A DNA stretch of 45,047 nucleotides from Candidatus Yanofskybacteria bacterium RIFCSPHIGHO2_01_FULL_41_21 (GCA_001794025.1 MGJA01000010.1:26288-71334); one strand, 5' to 3'; positions 9,257 to 17,309 are shown, counted from the first letter of the stretch. Numbers and translations: made by a program. Notes: generated by a model from the sequence alone, not told the origin.

Positions 9257-9284
9257 CCCCCGAGTGCGCACGCGCACTCGGGGG
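9257..9284. terminator. 12-bp GC-rich hairpin with tetraloop between RT and VR (bidirectional terminator and/or DGR cis hairpin)
   Basis: CCCCCGAGTGCG-CACG-CGCACTCGGGGG, perfect stem. Confidence 0.75.
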
Positions 9285-9337
9285 ATAAAACCTCAACCCC
9301 CAACCATCAACAACCAATCAGGTCAAAAGGTCAAGGA

Positions 9338-9982
9338 TCAACCTTCAATGACACTCCCGAAGGACGGGGCACCCCACCCCGGAAAGGCACCGTCGCTCCA
9401 GTCCGCGAGCAGCGCCGGCTCGCCGCCGCCGAGGCACAGGCACGGCACGCCGCCGGAGACAAACCGCGACCGGACGAGATCCATATAGTGGTGGTTCAGC
9501 ACCTCGCTGAACACCATCAAGTGGATGTACCCCGCCCACAACCCGTAGCCGAACCGACCTGCCGACTCGATATTGGACTGCGCGACTGACGGCTTGGTGT
9601 TGAGACGCTGACGCCCATCTTCGACGCCGACGAGCATCCGCGGAACGGTGACGAGCGGGTCGAGGTCGCTCAGCGCCGAGACGGTCAAGAAGTTCTGTCC
9701 CATCTTGCCATTGAGCTGAATCCTGGCCATGTACTCGTTCCAGTCCATCTCACTGACCGGCCGCGGCTGGGGCGGCACGAGCAGGAACGGCGTGCCATCG
9801 GCGGGAAGCCGGTCGGCGAACCGGTCGAACATGTCGGCTGTCGCCAGTTTGGCGTCAGCGAGACGTGCCCGCGAGATTTCGAAAACCTCGACGGGTGTCA
9901 GCTGACGAAGTGGCGGAGCGAACAGCGCGCCGATGTCGTCAGACGAGAAGGCCTTGCGGGTTGTCGCGGTCTGCGTGGTCAT
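9338..9982 (-). CDS. DGR target protein with C-terminal variable region (possibly DUF5701-like)
   Basis: 214 aa; C-term 'RFVSGGVPCLCLGGGEPALLADWSDGAFPGWGAPSFGSVIEG' is encoded by the VR; SD-like AGAAAGGTG upstream; GC content clearly above flanks. Confidence 0.88.
   Translation of the reverse strand: MTTQTATTRKAFSSDDIGALFAPPLRQLTPVEVFEISRARLADAKLATADMFDRFADRLPADGTPFLLVPPQPRPVSEMDWNEYMARIQLNGKMGQNFLTVSALSDLDPLVTVPRMLVGVEDGRQRLNTKPSVAQSNIESAGRFGYGLWAGYIHLMVFSEVLNHHYMDLVRSRFVSGGVPCLCLGGGEPALLADWSDGAFPGWGAPSFGSVIEG
9350..9470 (-). repeat. DGR variable repeat (VR)
   Basis: 121 bp aligned to TR; AAC to GGC/CTC/GAC/AGC, AAT to GGT/TTT, TAC to TGC, GAC to GGC/GTC, AAG to GGG. Confidence 0.95.
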
Positions 9983-10122
9983 GGGACACCTTTCTGGCGC
10001 CTCTGGCGCCTCTTGAAGTTGAATATGATTGTAAAGCTAATCCTACTCTAAATTATACGCCTATCTTATATAAAAGTCAAGGTGTAGTTTTTACGGCTTT
10101 ATAACTTGATTTTCGAGCTATT

Positions 10123-11790
10123 TTATATCCGTTCTAATGTCTCAATACCCAACAATCCAAGGCCATCTTTGAGAGTACGAGCGACGGTTTTAATGAGTAT
10201 TAGGCGGGCATCACGGCGAGCAATATCATCGTCATCAAGCACTCGGACATTTTCGTAAAATTGATTAGCAATAACGGCCAACCAATATAAGTAGCCAGTC
10301 AAATAATGAGGGTCAATTTTCTCAACACTTTCTCTGACACTATCTGGAAAATCTAAAAGGTATTTCATCGCCACCGTTTCCCACTTACCTTCCATTTTTG
10401 AAAAATCGGGTTTTGCTTGTTCGCCGGCCTTTAATAAAATACTATGCAACCGAGCATAGGTATACTGAAGGTATGGCCCGGCATCCCCGGAAACAGAAAG
10501 TGATTTTTCAAAATCAAAAATTATATCTTGACCGATGCCCTGTCTTAAAATTGAATATTTAATAGCTCCGACGGCAATCTTTTCTTTATTCTTGTCAGAG
10601 GTTGATTCAGGCAACCTGGAGATAGTTTGTTCTATCAATGATTCAGCCGTGATTACATCTCCGGTTCTGGAAGACATTTTTCCGGTTGTTAATCGGAGCA
10701 TCCCATGACCGACATGTTTCGTTCGCGAAGCGACTTCCGGCATTGTCAGCTCCATAACTTTCAGCAACACTTTGAAATAATCGTTAATTTCATTCCCAGT
10801 AACAATAACGGACAGGTCGGGATGATAAAGATCAAATTTATCCTTATTCACGCCTAGCTCTTTGGTTTCATAAGTTGGAAGACCTTTAGCATTGACGAAA
10901 ACACGAGTGTGGAAACCATAATCTTCACCCCTAAAAATAACGGCGCCGTTCTCCCCGGCCACAAATATATCCGGGTGTGCTTTAACGATTTCCAATCCGG
11001 CCGGTCCGACCTCGCTTTCAAAAAAATAATGGTCAAACTTTGTACCAAGCTTTTTATAAATATTATCAAAGTAATTTAAACTTTCTTCCCGACCTTTTTG
11101 ATAGAGTTCATTTATCTCTGAGTCGCTTTTATCATAAATCTTCTGATTAATTTCGTTAATCTCATCTTTTATTACACTTTCTTCTTCCGCATCTTCATAA
11201 GATTTGGACCCAAAAGAATACGCTTGAGCAATTTTTTCCATTACTAAATCGCGGGATAATGTTTTTTCTTTCTTCATGGCCCAAATCGCTTTTGCGACAT
11301 GGAGACCGACATCGCCCTGGTAATTAACCCTGACAACTTTCGCTTCAGAAAATTCATACAACCGAGCCACCGCCTCTCCGATAATATTCGGCATCAAGTG
11401 GCCGATATGAAAAAGCTTGAACGGATTTGGATCTGTATATTCAACGATAATTGTTTTCTTGGCAAAATCTTTATTTTTCCCATAATTACTATCTTCATAA
11501 ATTATTTCTAATTGTTTCTGTAAAAATTCCGATTTCGCATAAAAATTCAAAAACCCATTCGGCGCAACCTGAATATCAAACATCTCCGCCAATATATTCT
11601 TAGAAAGTTTGTTTTTTATATCACCAGCGACATCAGCTGGTTTATTTCCTTGTTTTTTAGCCAAGACAAAAGCGATATTAGTAGAATAGTCCCCCAGCTT
11701 GGAATCGGGCGGAATGAGAACATCAAAAGAAAGTCCCTCCATAAGACCACTTAATTCTTCCCTCAGTATTTGCCTTGTTGTTTTATCCAT
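10123..11790 (-). CDS. argS: Arginyl-tRNA synthetase
   Basis: 'VEYTDPNPFKLFHIGHLMPNIIGEAVARLYEFSEAKVVRVNYQGDVGLHVAKAIW', 'GMLRLTTGKMSSRTGDVI', 'GDAGPYLQYTYARLHSIL'; alternative start at 11808. Confidence 0.93.
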   Translation of the reverse strand: MDKTTRQILREELSGLMEGLSFDVLIPPDSKLGDYSTNIAFVLAKKQGNKPADVAGDIKNKLSKNILAEMFDIQVAPNGFLNFYAKSEFLQKQLEIIYEDSNYGKNKDFAKKTIIVEYTDPNPFKLFHIGHLMPNIIGEAVARLYEFSEAKVVRVNYQGDVGLHVAKAIWAMKKEKTLSRDLVMEKIAQAYSFGSKSYEDAEEESVIKDEINEINQKIYDKSDSEINELYQKGREESLNYFDNIYKKLGTKFDHYFFESEVGPAGLEIVKAHPDIFVAGENGAVIFRGEDYGFHTRVFVNAKGLPTYETKELGVNKDKFDLYHPDLSVIVTGNEINDYFKVLLKVMELTMPEVASRTKHVGHGMLRLTTGKMSSRTGDVITAESLIEQTISRLPESTSDKNKEKIAVGAIKYSILRQGIGQDIIFDFEKSLSVSGDAGPYLQYTYARLHSILLKAGEQAKPDFSKMEGKWETVAMKYLLDFPDSVRESVEKIDPHYLTGYLYWLAVIANQFYENVRVLDDDDIARRDARLILIKTVARTLKDGLGLLGIETLERI

Positions 11791-11836
11791 TGTTTTGCTT
11801 CTAGTCATTTCTTTTTACTATGATACTATAATAAAC

Positions 11837-12898
11837 ATGAACAGCGAACAATACGACGCATTACCAATCGAAGCAGTCAAAAAGGTCTATCCCGGAGTGG
11901 TCAGCATTGTTATCTCCAAATACATGCCGACAATTCAAGGCAATATGCCTCTACCATTGATGCCATTCCCAAATCCTTTTGGACTTGGTCAAACACCAAC
12001 CGAAGGAACACCCCCAACGAGTGGAGAAAAAGTAAAAGTCGGAGGTGGTTCGGGCTTCGTGGTTCAGTCCGATGGCTTGATCCTCACCAACAAACATGTT
12101 GTTTTTGATACCGATGCCGACTACACTGTCGTCACTAATGACGGGAAAGAATATATTGGCAAAGTTATCGCCCGTGACCCGATTAGTGATATTGCTGTAG
12201 TTAAAATTGAAGCTACCGATTTGCCTGTAATCAAGCTCGGTGATTCCACCAAACTGGAACTAGGTCAGACCGTCATCGCCATTGGTAATGCTCTCGGTAT
12301 GTTTCGAAATAGTGTTTCCAAAGGTATCATTTCGGGCATGTCCCGTTCTATTTCAGCCGCCTTGGGCACCGATGGAGAAATGGAGCACCTCCGCGGTGTC
12401 CTCCAAACCGACGTCGCTATTAACCAAGGTAATTCCGGCGGACCACTCATTAATTTAGACGGCGAAGCCGTCGGTATTAACACCGCCATTATTTTCGGAG
12501 CCCAAAACATTGGTTTCGCTATTCCTATCAATTGGGCTAAACAAGATTTGGACGATATTCAAAAGCACGGCCGAATTATAAAACCATTTTTAGGTCTTCT
12601 TTGTTTGCCTCTCAATAAAAAATTCCAAAATCAATATCACCTTGCTCGTGATAAAGGGGCCTTGGTCGTCCGTGACCATCGTCCAAATTCCGTCGCCGTC
12701 GTCCCCGGCTCTCCGGCCGACCGTGCAGGCATTAAGGAAAATGACATCATCACCCACGTTAACGGCGAAGAAATTCCCGAAGACACCGACTTAATAGAAT
12801 TACTCAAAAAACTCAAAGTTGGCGACGAAATTGAGCTCACCCTCCTACGAGCCGGCCAAGAACTCAAAGCCAAAACAATTTTGGAAGAACGCAAATAG
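11837..12898 (+). CDS. Trypsin-like serine protease with PDZ domain (HtrA/DegP family)
   Basis: 'GSGFVVQSDGLILTNKHVV', 'DIAVVKIEA', 'QTDVAINQGNSGGPLINLDGEAVGINTAI', C-terminal PDZ 'GSPADRAGIKENDIITHVNGEEI'. ORF opens at 11699 but ATG 11837 sits just after TATAAT. Confidence 0.9.
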   Translation: MNSEQYDALPIEAVKKVYPGVVSIVISKYMPTIQGNMPLPLMPFPNPFGLGQTPTEGTPPTSGEKVKVGGGSGFVVQSDGLILTNKHVVFDTDADYTVVTNDGKEYIGKVIARDPISDIAVVKIEATDLPVIKLGDSTKLELGQTVIAIGNALGMFRNSVSKGIISGMSRSISAALGTDGEMEHLRGVLQTDVAINQGNSGGPLINLDGEAVGINTAIIFGAQNIGFAIPINWAKQDLDDIQKHGRIIKPFLGLLCLPLNKKFQNQYHLARDKGALVVRDHRPNSVAVVPGSPADRAGIKENDIITHVNGEEIPEDTDLIELLKKLKVGDEIELTLLRAGQELKAKTILEERK

Positions 12899-12935
12899 TC
12901 GCTCCCTCCACCCCAACCCCCGACTCGACCGATAA

Positions 12936-12963
12936 TAAACCTGCTCCAGCGGCAGGTTTTTAT
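12936..12963 (+). terminator. Intrinsic terminator after htrA-like gene
   Basis: AACCTGC-TCCAGCG-GCAGGTTTTTAT. Confidence 0.75.
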
Positions 12964-12965
12964 CT

Positions 12966-13085
12966 AGACCGCTCGGTTCCTCACCAAGCACCTCGGATTA
13001 TGTCTTCCGCACCCATCGACATAATCCTAGCTTCGGAACCTCCGCGACTTCTCGCTGGGGGTTAGGGTGTTAGTCGCTTGGGTTT
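12966..13085. repeat. Nested inverted-repeat/structured intergenic element
   Basis: GGTTCC...GGAACC enclosing GGATTATGTC...GACATAATCC; GCGACT...AGTCGC. Confidence 0.5.
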
Positions 13086-13212
13086 GTTTCTAACCAATCG
13101 TGCAGATTGAGAAAAATAGTGAGGGCTTCGCTCATCTTCCTAAATCCTATATACTAGAGATGGTTGTTAGTTTTTCGCTAATGGCTAAGTTCTAATCGCT
13201 AATTACTATCTA

Positions 13213-13659
13213 ATGGCGGAATACGTGAATAATTCTAAGGCGGGGTTTGATTATGAAATTCTTGAGACATTAGAGGCGGGTTTGGTTTTGAAAGGCACGG
13301 AAGTTAAATCCATCAAAACCGGCAAGGCCTCTATTAAGGGCTCATTTGTAAAAATTATAAACGGCCGACCTCAACTTATCGGCGCCACTATCTCACCTTA
13401 TCAACCCAACAATACTCCCCCCGATTATGATCCGACCGCCACCCGCATGCTTTTATTATCCAAAAAACAAATCAATGTTATTGTTGGTCTCGCCCAATCC
13501 CAAGGCCTGACTCTGATTCCCTTAAAAATATACGACAAAAAAGGAAAACTGAAACTCCTTATCGGTATCGCCCGTGGAAAGAAAAAATACGACAAACGCT
13601 CCACATTAAAAATCAAAGATTCAGCGCGCCGAAAACAAAGAGGGCTTAGTGAGGACTAA
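13213..13659 (+). CDS. smpB: SsrA-binding protein SmpB
   Basis: 'NSKAGFDYEILETLEAGLVLKGTEVKSIKTGKASIKGSFVKI...RDKRS' family pattern, C-term 'KKKYDKRSTLKIKDSARRKQRGLSED'. Confidence 0.93.
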   Translation: MAEYVNNSKAGFDYEILETLEAGLVLKGTEVKSIKTGKASIKGSFVKIINGRPQLIGATISPYQPNNTPPDYDPTATRMLLLSKKQINVIVGLAQSQGLTLIPLKIYDKKGKLKLLIGIARGKKKYDKRSTLKIKDSARRKQRGLSED

Positions 13660-13663
13660 GCCA

Positions 13664-13936
13664 TTAGAGATTTTTATACTCTAATTCTTTTAAAATATCT
13701 TGAAGTTGAATCTTGAGTTGAGCCCTTCCATTACCACCCTTAAGATAACTTTCTCTTCTTTTTGCATCGGACCATTTTAAATACGTTTCATAATAAATAA
13801 GTTTGAGAGGTATCCTATTTCTTGTTGCTATATTCTTGCCACTAAAATGTTCTCTCATTCTTCTTTCTAGATTATTAGTATAGCCAGTATAGAGTTGTCT
13901 GTCTTTTATACTAAATAAAATATAGACGTAATACAT
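13664..13936 (-). CDS. GIY-YIG nuclease superfamily protein
   Basis: 'MYYVYILFSIKDRQLYTGYTNNLERRMREHFSGK...IYYETYLKWSDAKRRESYLK'. Confidence 0.88.
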   Translation of the reverse strand: MYYVYILFSIKDRQLYTGYTNNLERRMREHFSGKNIATRNRIPLKLIYYETYLKWSDAKRRESYLKGGNGRAQLKIQLQDILKELEYKNL

Positions 13937-14039
13937 TATTCAAAGCTAAGCTTTGTAAAAAATAAAATCAAGCTTGTGCTTGATTTTATTTTTGCCCAGC
14001 TAAGCTGGGTCTGCTCGGAAGGGACCGAGCTGAGCTCGG

Positions 14040-14417
14040 TGGAGATGGGCGGAGTTGAACCGCCGTCCAAAGGTTTATTACAATGACGTGTACTGAGGTA
14101 GCGCATTTGATATTTCGCGAGCGGTTAAAAAATGAACAAAATAAACGCCCACTAGCCCTTACAATTTTTCGGCAGAATTCGGAAGGACAACGGTTCTGCT
14201 AAAGTTCGCTTATGACACTCCAGAATCCGCTAGCGAGCATCGCGGTAGAATGGCTTCCTACTTAACCTTGACCAGCTAAGCTGGTTGAATTAGGCGAAAG
14301 CGTAATTGGTATTTTGATTGCCAGTTACAAGATTTAGTCGAGAAATTAAAGTGGTTAACAACCATCCACTCTCAGCGTCAATTGTAAAAAGAACCAATGT
14401 CGAGGCCTTTCATCCCC
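14040..14417 (-). ncRNA. ssrA: Transfer-messenger RNA (tmRNA)
   Basis: Minus strand begins GGGGATGAAAGGCCTCGACATTGG and ends GGACGGCGGTTCAACTCCGCCCATCTCC(A); GGGGATG/CATCTCC acceptor pairing; tag frame GGC AAT CAA AAT ACC AAT TAC GCT TTC GCC TAA (GNQNTNYAFA*). Confidence 0.93.
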
Positions 14418-14461
14418 AGACCTTAAGTATAACAGAAAACGTGATAAAAATCAAGACCTAA

Positions 14462-15124
14462 TTAATCTAGTATTTCGCTGAATTCTTTGGGTATTTCAAT
14501 AGAAACTTTTATGTCCTCATCTGTAGTTGCGGTTTTAAAAAGAAGCTCGGTGGCGCAGAGAGCCAAAACGTTGTCGGGCAGTGTTTCAGGAGCGCCATAC
14601 TTCATATCCCCCACAATCGGGTGGCCAATTTCGGAAAGCTGAACTCTGATCTGATGGAATCTCCCTGTTTCAAGTTGAATCCGAAGCAAGGAATTTTTTG
14701 AACCGGATTTTACAGTCTCATAATATAAAATTGCAACATCGCCTTCTGGGTCAACGACAGATTGTCTGGAACTTTCATCTTTTGTTAAATGATGTTCAAG
14801 TATTCTGGATGCGGGCTCGGGTTTGCCAATCACGACCGCATGATAAATCTTTTTAATTGTTCGCTCGCGGATCTGTTCCGAGAGCCGGGCTGCGCCCTTG
14901 GATGTTTTGGCAAAAAGAATTATGCCCGACACATTTCTGTCCAGACGATGCAGGACACCTAGAAAAACATTTCCCGGTTTTTTATCCCGCTCTTTTAAAA
15001 ACATTTTTACCTGCCAATAAAGAGTATCATCATCAAGTTCTGGCCCGTCCCCTTTCTGAACCAAAACACCTGCCGGTTTGTAAACGGCAATGAGATGATT
15101 GTCTTCGTATAAAACTTTTATCAT
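14462..15124 (-). CDS. RluA-family 23S rRNA pseudouridine synthase
   Basis: 'MIKVLYEDNHLIAVYKPAGVLVQ', 'GVLHRLDRNVSGIILFAKTSKGAARLSEQIRERTIKKIYHAVV', 'ETGRFHQIRVQLSEIGHPIVGDMKYG'. Confidence 0.9.
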   Translation of the reverse strand: MIKVLYEDNHLIAVYKPAGVLVQKGDGPELDDDTLYWQVKMFLKERDKKPGNVFLGVLHRLDRNVSGIILFAKTSKGAARLSEQIRERTIKKIYHAVVIGKPEPASRILEHHLTKDESSRQSVVDPEGDVAILYYETVKSGSKNSLLRIQLETGRFHQIRVQLSEIGHPIVGDMKYGAPETLPDNVLALCATELLFKTATTDEDIKVSIEIPKEFSEILD

Positions 15125-15164
15125 TATATTAATCCTACCTGTTATTAATGTAGTCCACAATAAA

Positions 15165-15218
15165 AAAGCGGTTAGGAGCGGACGGTGCGTTCACCGGCCG
15201 CTCCTAACCTTTTGCTCA
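15165..15218. terminator. Bidirectional terminator-like hairpin
   Basis: aaaaaagcGGTTAGGAGCGG-acggtgcgttcaccgg-CCGCTCCTAACCttttgc. Confidence 0.65.
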
Positions 15219-15437
15219 CATCCCTGGAGGATCATCGGGGATCAGTTTCTTCAACCGCCGGCGTTTGGCCTGTGTTTTTTTCCCGCCTCGACGTCCGGCC
15301 TCGCGGGCTTCTTCCACCGTCCATTCATGACATGTCTTCTTCTTGTGAGCGGCCCGACCGCCCTTACTTGAAACTTCGTGCCTTTCCCTTAGCGACAATG
15401 AATGGAATCCTCGTCGCCCTCCTTTTTCAGTATTCAT
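15216..15437 (-). CDS. Small KGG-motif (stress/conidiation-10-like) protein
   Basis: 'EVSSKGGRAAHKKKTCHEWTVEEAREAGRRGGKKTQAKRRR' with repeated [KR]GG motifs; ORF extends to 15497. Confidence 0.6.
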   Translation of the reverse strand: MNTEKGGRRGFHSLSLRERHEVSSKGGRAAHKKKTCHEWTVEEAREAGRRGGKKTQAKRRRLKKLIPDDPPGM

Positions 15438-15891
15438 ACCTTCCCCCTTCATACCGCCCTGATAAGCCATCATCTCCCGTGATTCTGTCTTGTTCAAAAT
15501 CCGCTTTCATTCCCTTGACTTCTGACCCGACATAAAAGTCGGGCTGAAGATCGTCCACCTCTGAAAAATCCTCAAATGTCGGCAACGATGGCAACCTGTG
15601 TCGCCGCTCCTTGTCGGTCTCCATCTTTTTTTTCTTGCTACCAACCCAATTCAATCGGGTTGGTTTGGTAGCAACGGTGGGTTGGGCCATCGTTGCCTTC
15701 TTCACTCTGGTTCTTGAGAAACACCTCGCGGACCTCCTGGCTACCGCCCCATCCCTCTTCAAACACGGCTTCTTCACCTTCTTGAGAAGAACCACTCTCT
15801 TTTTTCCCATGTGTGCAGGGGCCTCCTTGACCCACAACCAACAGGAAAAACCTTCGTTCATACTATACAACCATCCGATGATAAGTGTCAA
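15427..15891 (-). CDS. Hypothetical basic protein upstream of KGG protein (start uncertain)
   Basis: Open frame of 154 codons, K/R rich, overlaps next start by a few nt; no recognised domain. Confidence 0.35.
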   Translation of the reverse strand: MTLIIGWLYSMNEGFSCWLWVKEAPAHMGKKRVVLLKKVKKPCLKRDGAVARRSARCFSRTRVKKATMAQPTVATKPTRLNWVGSKKKKMETDKERRHRLPSLPTFEDFSEVDDLQPDFYVGSEVKGMKADFEQDRITGDDGLSGRYEGGRYEY

Positions 15892-15896
15892 CCCCG

Positions 15897-15964
15897 TCCC
15901 GTTAGAGAAAAGTCGCCCCTAGGCGGCTGAAGCCGTGCCTTCGGCAGGGCGTTCTCTAACGGGA
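15897..15964. repeat. 68-bp inverted-repeat element, TCCCGTTAGAGAA...TTCTCTAACGGGA family
   Basis: 13-bp perfect arms; arm core shared with 21664, 24830 and 36731 elements. Confidence 0.75.
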
Positions 15965-15980
15965 TCAATAAAATTGGTAA

Positions 15981-16553
15981 ATGTTGTATTTTCCAGATAG
16001 ACATGATATTATAAACTCCGATAGAAATTTCAACACGTTGGTAAAACATCTTCAACTCAACAATCAAATTCGAGCCCTTCAAGTTCAAGTAATTGATTCT
16101 GAAGGTAAACAGCTGGGCGTTATGACCATCCAGAAAGCGCTTCAGATGGCTCGAGATAGTGATTTAGACCTTGTTGAAGTTGGACCAAATGCCGTTCCTC
16201 CAATTACAAAAATAATGGACTACGGCAAGTATATTTACCAGAAAGAACGTCAGGAAAAGAAAACCGGCGGTGCTAAAAAACAGCGCGTTGAACTGAAAAC
16301 AGTGAGAGTTGGTTTCAAGACCGGCGCTCACGATATGGCCTTCAAGGCAAAAAAGGCCCTTGAATTTTTAGAAGAGGGCCATATTTTAAAGTTAGAGTTA
16401 ACCCTCCGTGGACGAGAAAAAGCCCTCGCTCCGATGGGGAAGGAAAAACTTCTCCAATTCCTCACAAACATCACCGTCCCCTATACTATACAGGAACAAA
16501 TCAAACGAGGGCCCTACGGTTGGGTAATTACTATAAAAAAAGATATTAAATAG
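15981..16553 (+). CDS. infC: Translation initiation factor IF-3
   Basis: 'LNNQIRALQVQVIDSEGKQLGVMTIQKALQMARDSDLDLVEVGPNAVPPITKIMDYGKYIYQKERQEK'; true start may be a non-ATG codon near 16038 given the GATATTATAAAC promoter-like box at about 16003. Confidence 0.92.
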   Translation: MLYFPDRHDIINSDRNFNTLVKHLQLNNQIRALQVQVIDSEGKQLGVMTIQKALQMARDSDLDLVEVGPNAVPPITKIMDYGKYIYQKERQEKKTGGAKKQRVELKTVRVGFKTGAHDMAFKAKKALEFLEEGHILKLELTLRGREKALAPMGKEKLLQFLTNITVPYTIQEQIKRGPYGWVITIKKDIK

Positions 16554-16606
16554 CTCCCCTTTCCAACATTGAAAATTGGAAATTGATAACTGAAAATTTT
16601 ACCAAT

Positions 16607-16804
16607 ATGGCACACGCAGGAAAAACAAACAAATCATTTGCCAAGCGAATTAAAATGAGCGGCACCGGCAAAGTTATGAAACGACCACCGGGGCAGAATC
16701 ATTTTAATTCCAAGGATACCGGCAATCAGTCCCGTAACAAGCATGGTGACAAAGTTGGCCCACACGAACTTACCGATAAAGTTAAGGCATTAATATTTAA
16801 CTGA
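16607..16804 (+). CDS. rpmI: 50S ribosomal protein L35
   Basis: 'MAHAGKTNKSFAKRIKMSGTGKVMKRPPGQNHFN', between infC and rplT. Confidence 0.9.
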   Translation: MAHAGKTNKSFAKRIKMSGTGKVMKRPPGQNHFNSKDTGNQSRNKHGDKVGPHELTDKVKALIFN

Positions 16805-16826
16805 TTACCCAAGAACGAAGTGATTG

Positions 16827-16889
16827 GTTGTAAGAAGTTACCCCCTCACTCAATTTAAAAAGTGAGTGAGGGGGTGGCAAGTTTACAAC
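16827..16889 (+). promoter_or_regulatory. Long hairpin between rpmI and rplT
   Basis: GTTGTAAGAAGTTACCCCCTCACTCA / TGAGTGAGGGGGTGGCAAGTTTACAAC. Confidence 0.6.
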
Positions 16890-16918
16890 TATTCGCTACA
16901 CTCATAGGTAAACATCCC

Positions 16919-17263
16919 ATGACCAGAGTTAAACGAGGTGTAAGAGCCACAAAACGAAGAAAACGACTTCTTGAACACACCAAGGGTTTTTTGTGGACCC
17001 GTAAAAACAAATATCGCCAAGCTAAAGAAGCATTATTGCATGTTTGGAGTTTCCAGTTTGCCGACCGCAAGAAAAAGAAACGCACCATGCGTAATCTTTG
17101 GACCATTAAAATCAATGCCGCTGTTCGCGAACACGGTGTCACCTATTCCAAGTTCATTAATCAATTACTCAAAGCCGACGTCGCCATTGACCGTAAAATC
17201 CTCGCCGACCTCGCCGAACACGAACCCAAAGTGTTTGAACATATCTTCAAATCAGTTCAGTAA
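16919..17263 (+). CDS. rplT: 50S ribosomal protein L20
   Basis: 'MTRVKRGVRATKRRKRLLEHTKGFLWTRKNKYRQAKEALLHVWSFQFADRKKKKRTMRNLWTIKINAAVREHGVTYSKFI'. Confidence 0.95.
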   Translation: MTRVKRGVRATKRRKRLLEHTKGFLWTRKNKYRQAKEALLHVWSFQFADRKKKKRTMRNLWTIKINAAVREHGVTYSKFINQLLKADVAIDRKILADLAEHEPKVFEHIFKSVQ

Positions 17264-17273
17264 ATTCTCAATT

Positions 17274-17303
17274 AAAAACCCGCCAATAAGGCGGGTTTTT
17301 AAT
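17274..17303 (+). terminator. Intrinsic terminator after rplT
   Basis: AAAAACCCGCC-AATAA-GGCGGGTTTTTAATTTTT. Confidence 0.85.
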
Positions 17304-17309
17304 TTTTAG

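Noticed and set aside
9254-9589. Plus-strand ORFs 9231-9488 and 9254-9589, and minus ORF 9345-9539
   Set aside because: High-GC shadow ORFs over the target gene/VR; no family resemblance.
7400-10100. Prophage carrying the DGR
   Set aside because: No capsid, portal, terminase, tail or integrase genes on either side; flanked by ileS and argS.
15099-15371. Plus-strand ORFs opposite the KGG protein region
   Set aside because: Antisense to a better-supported KGG-motif frame and a terminator hairpin; no recognisable domain.
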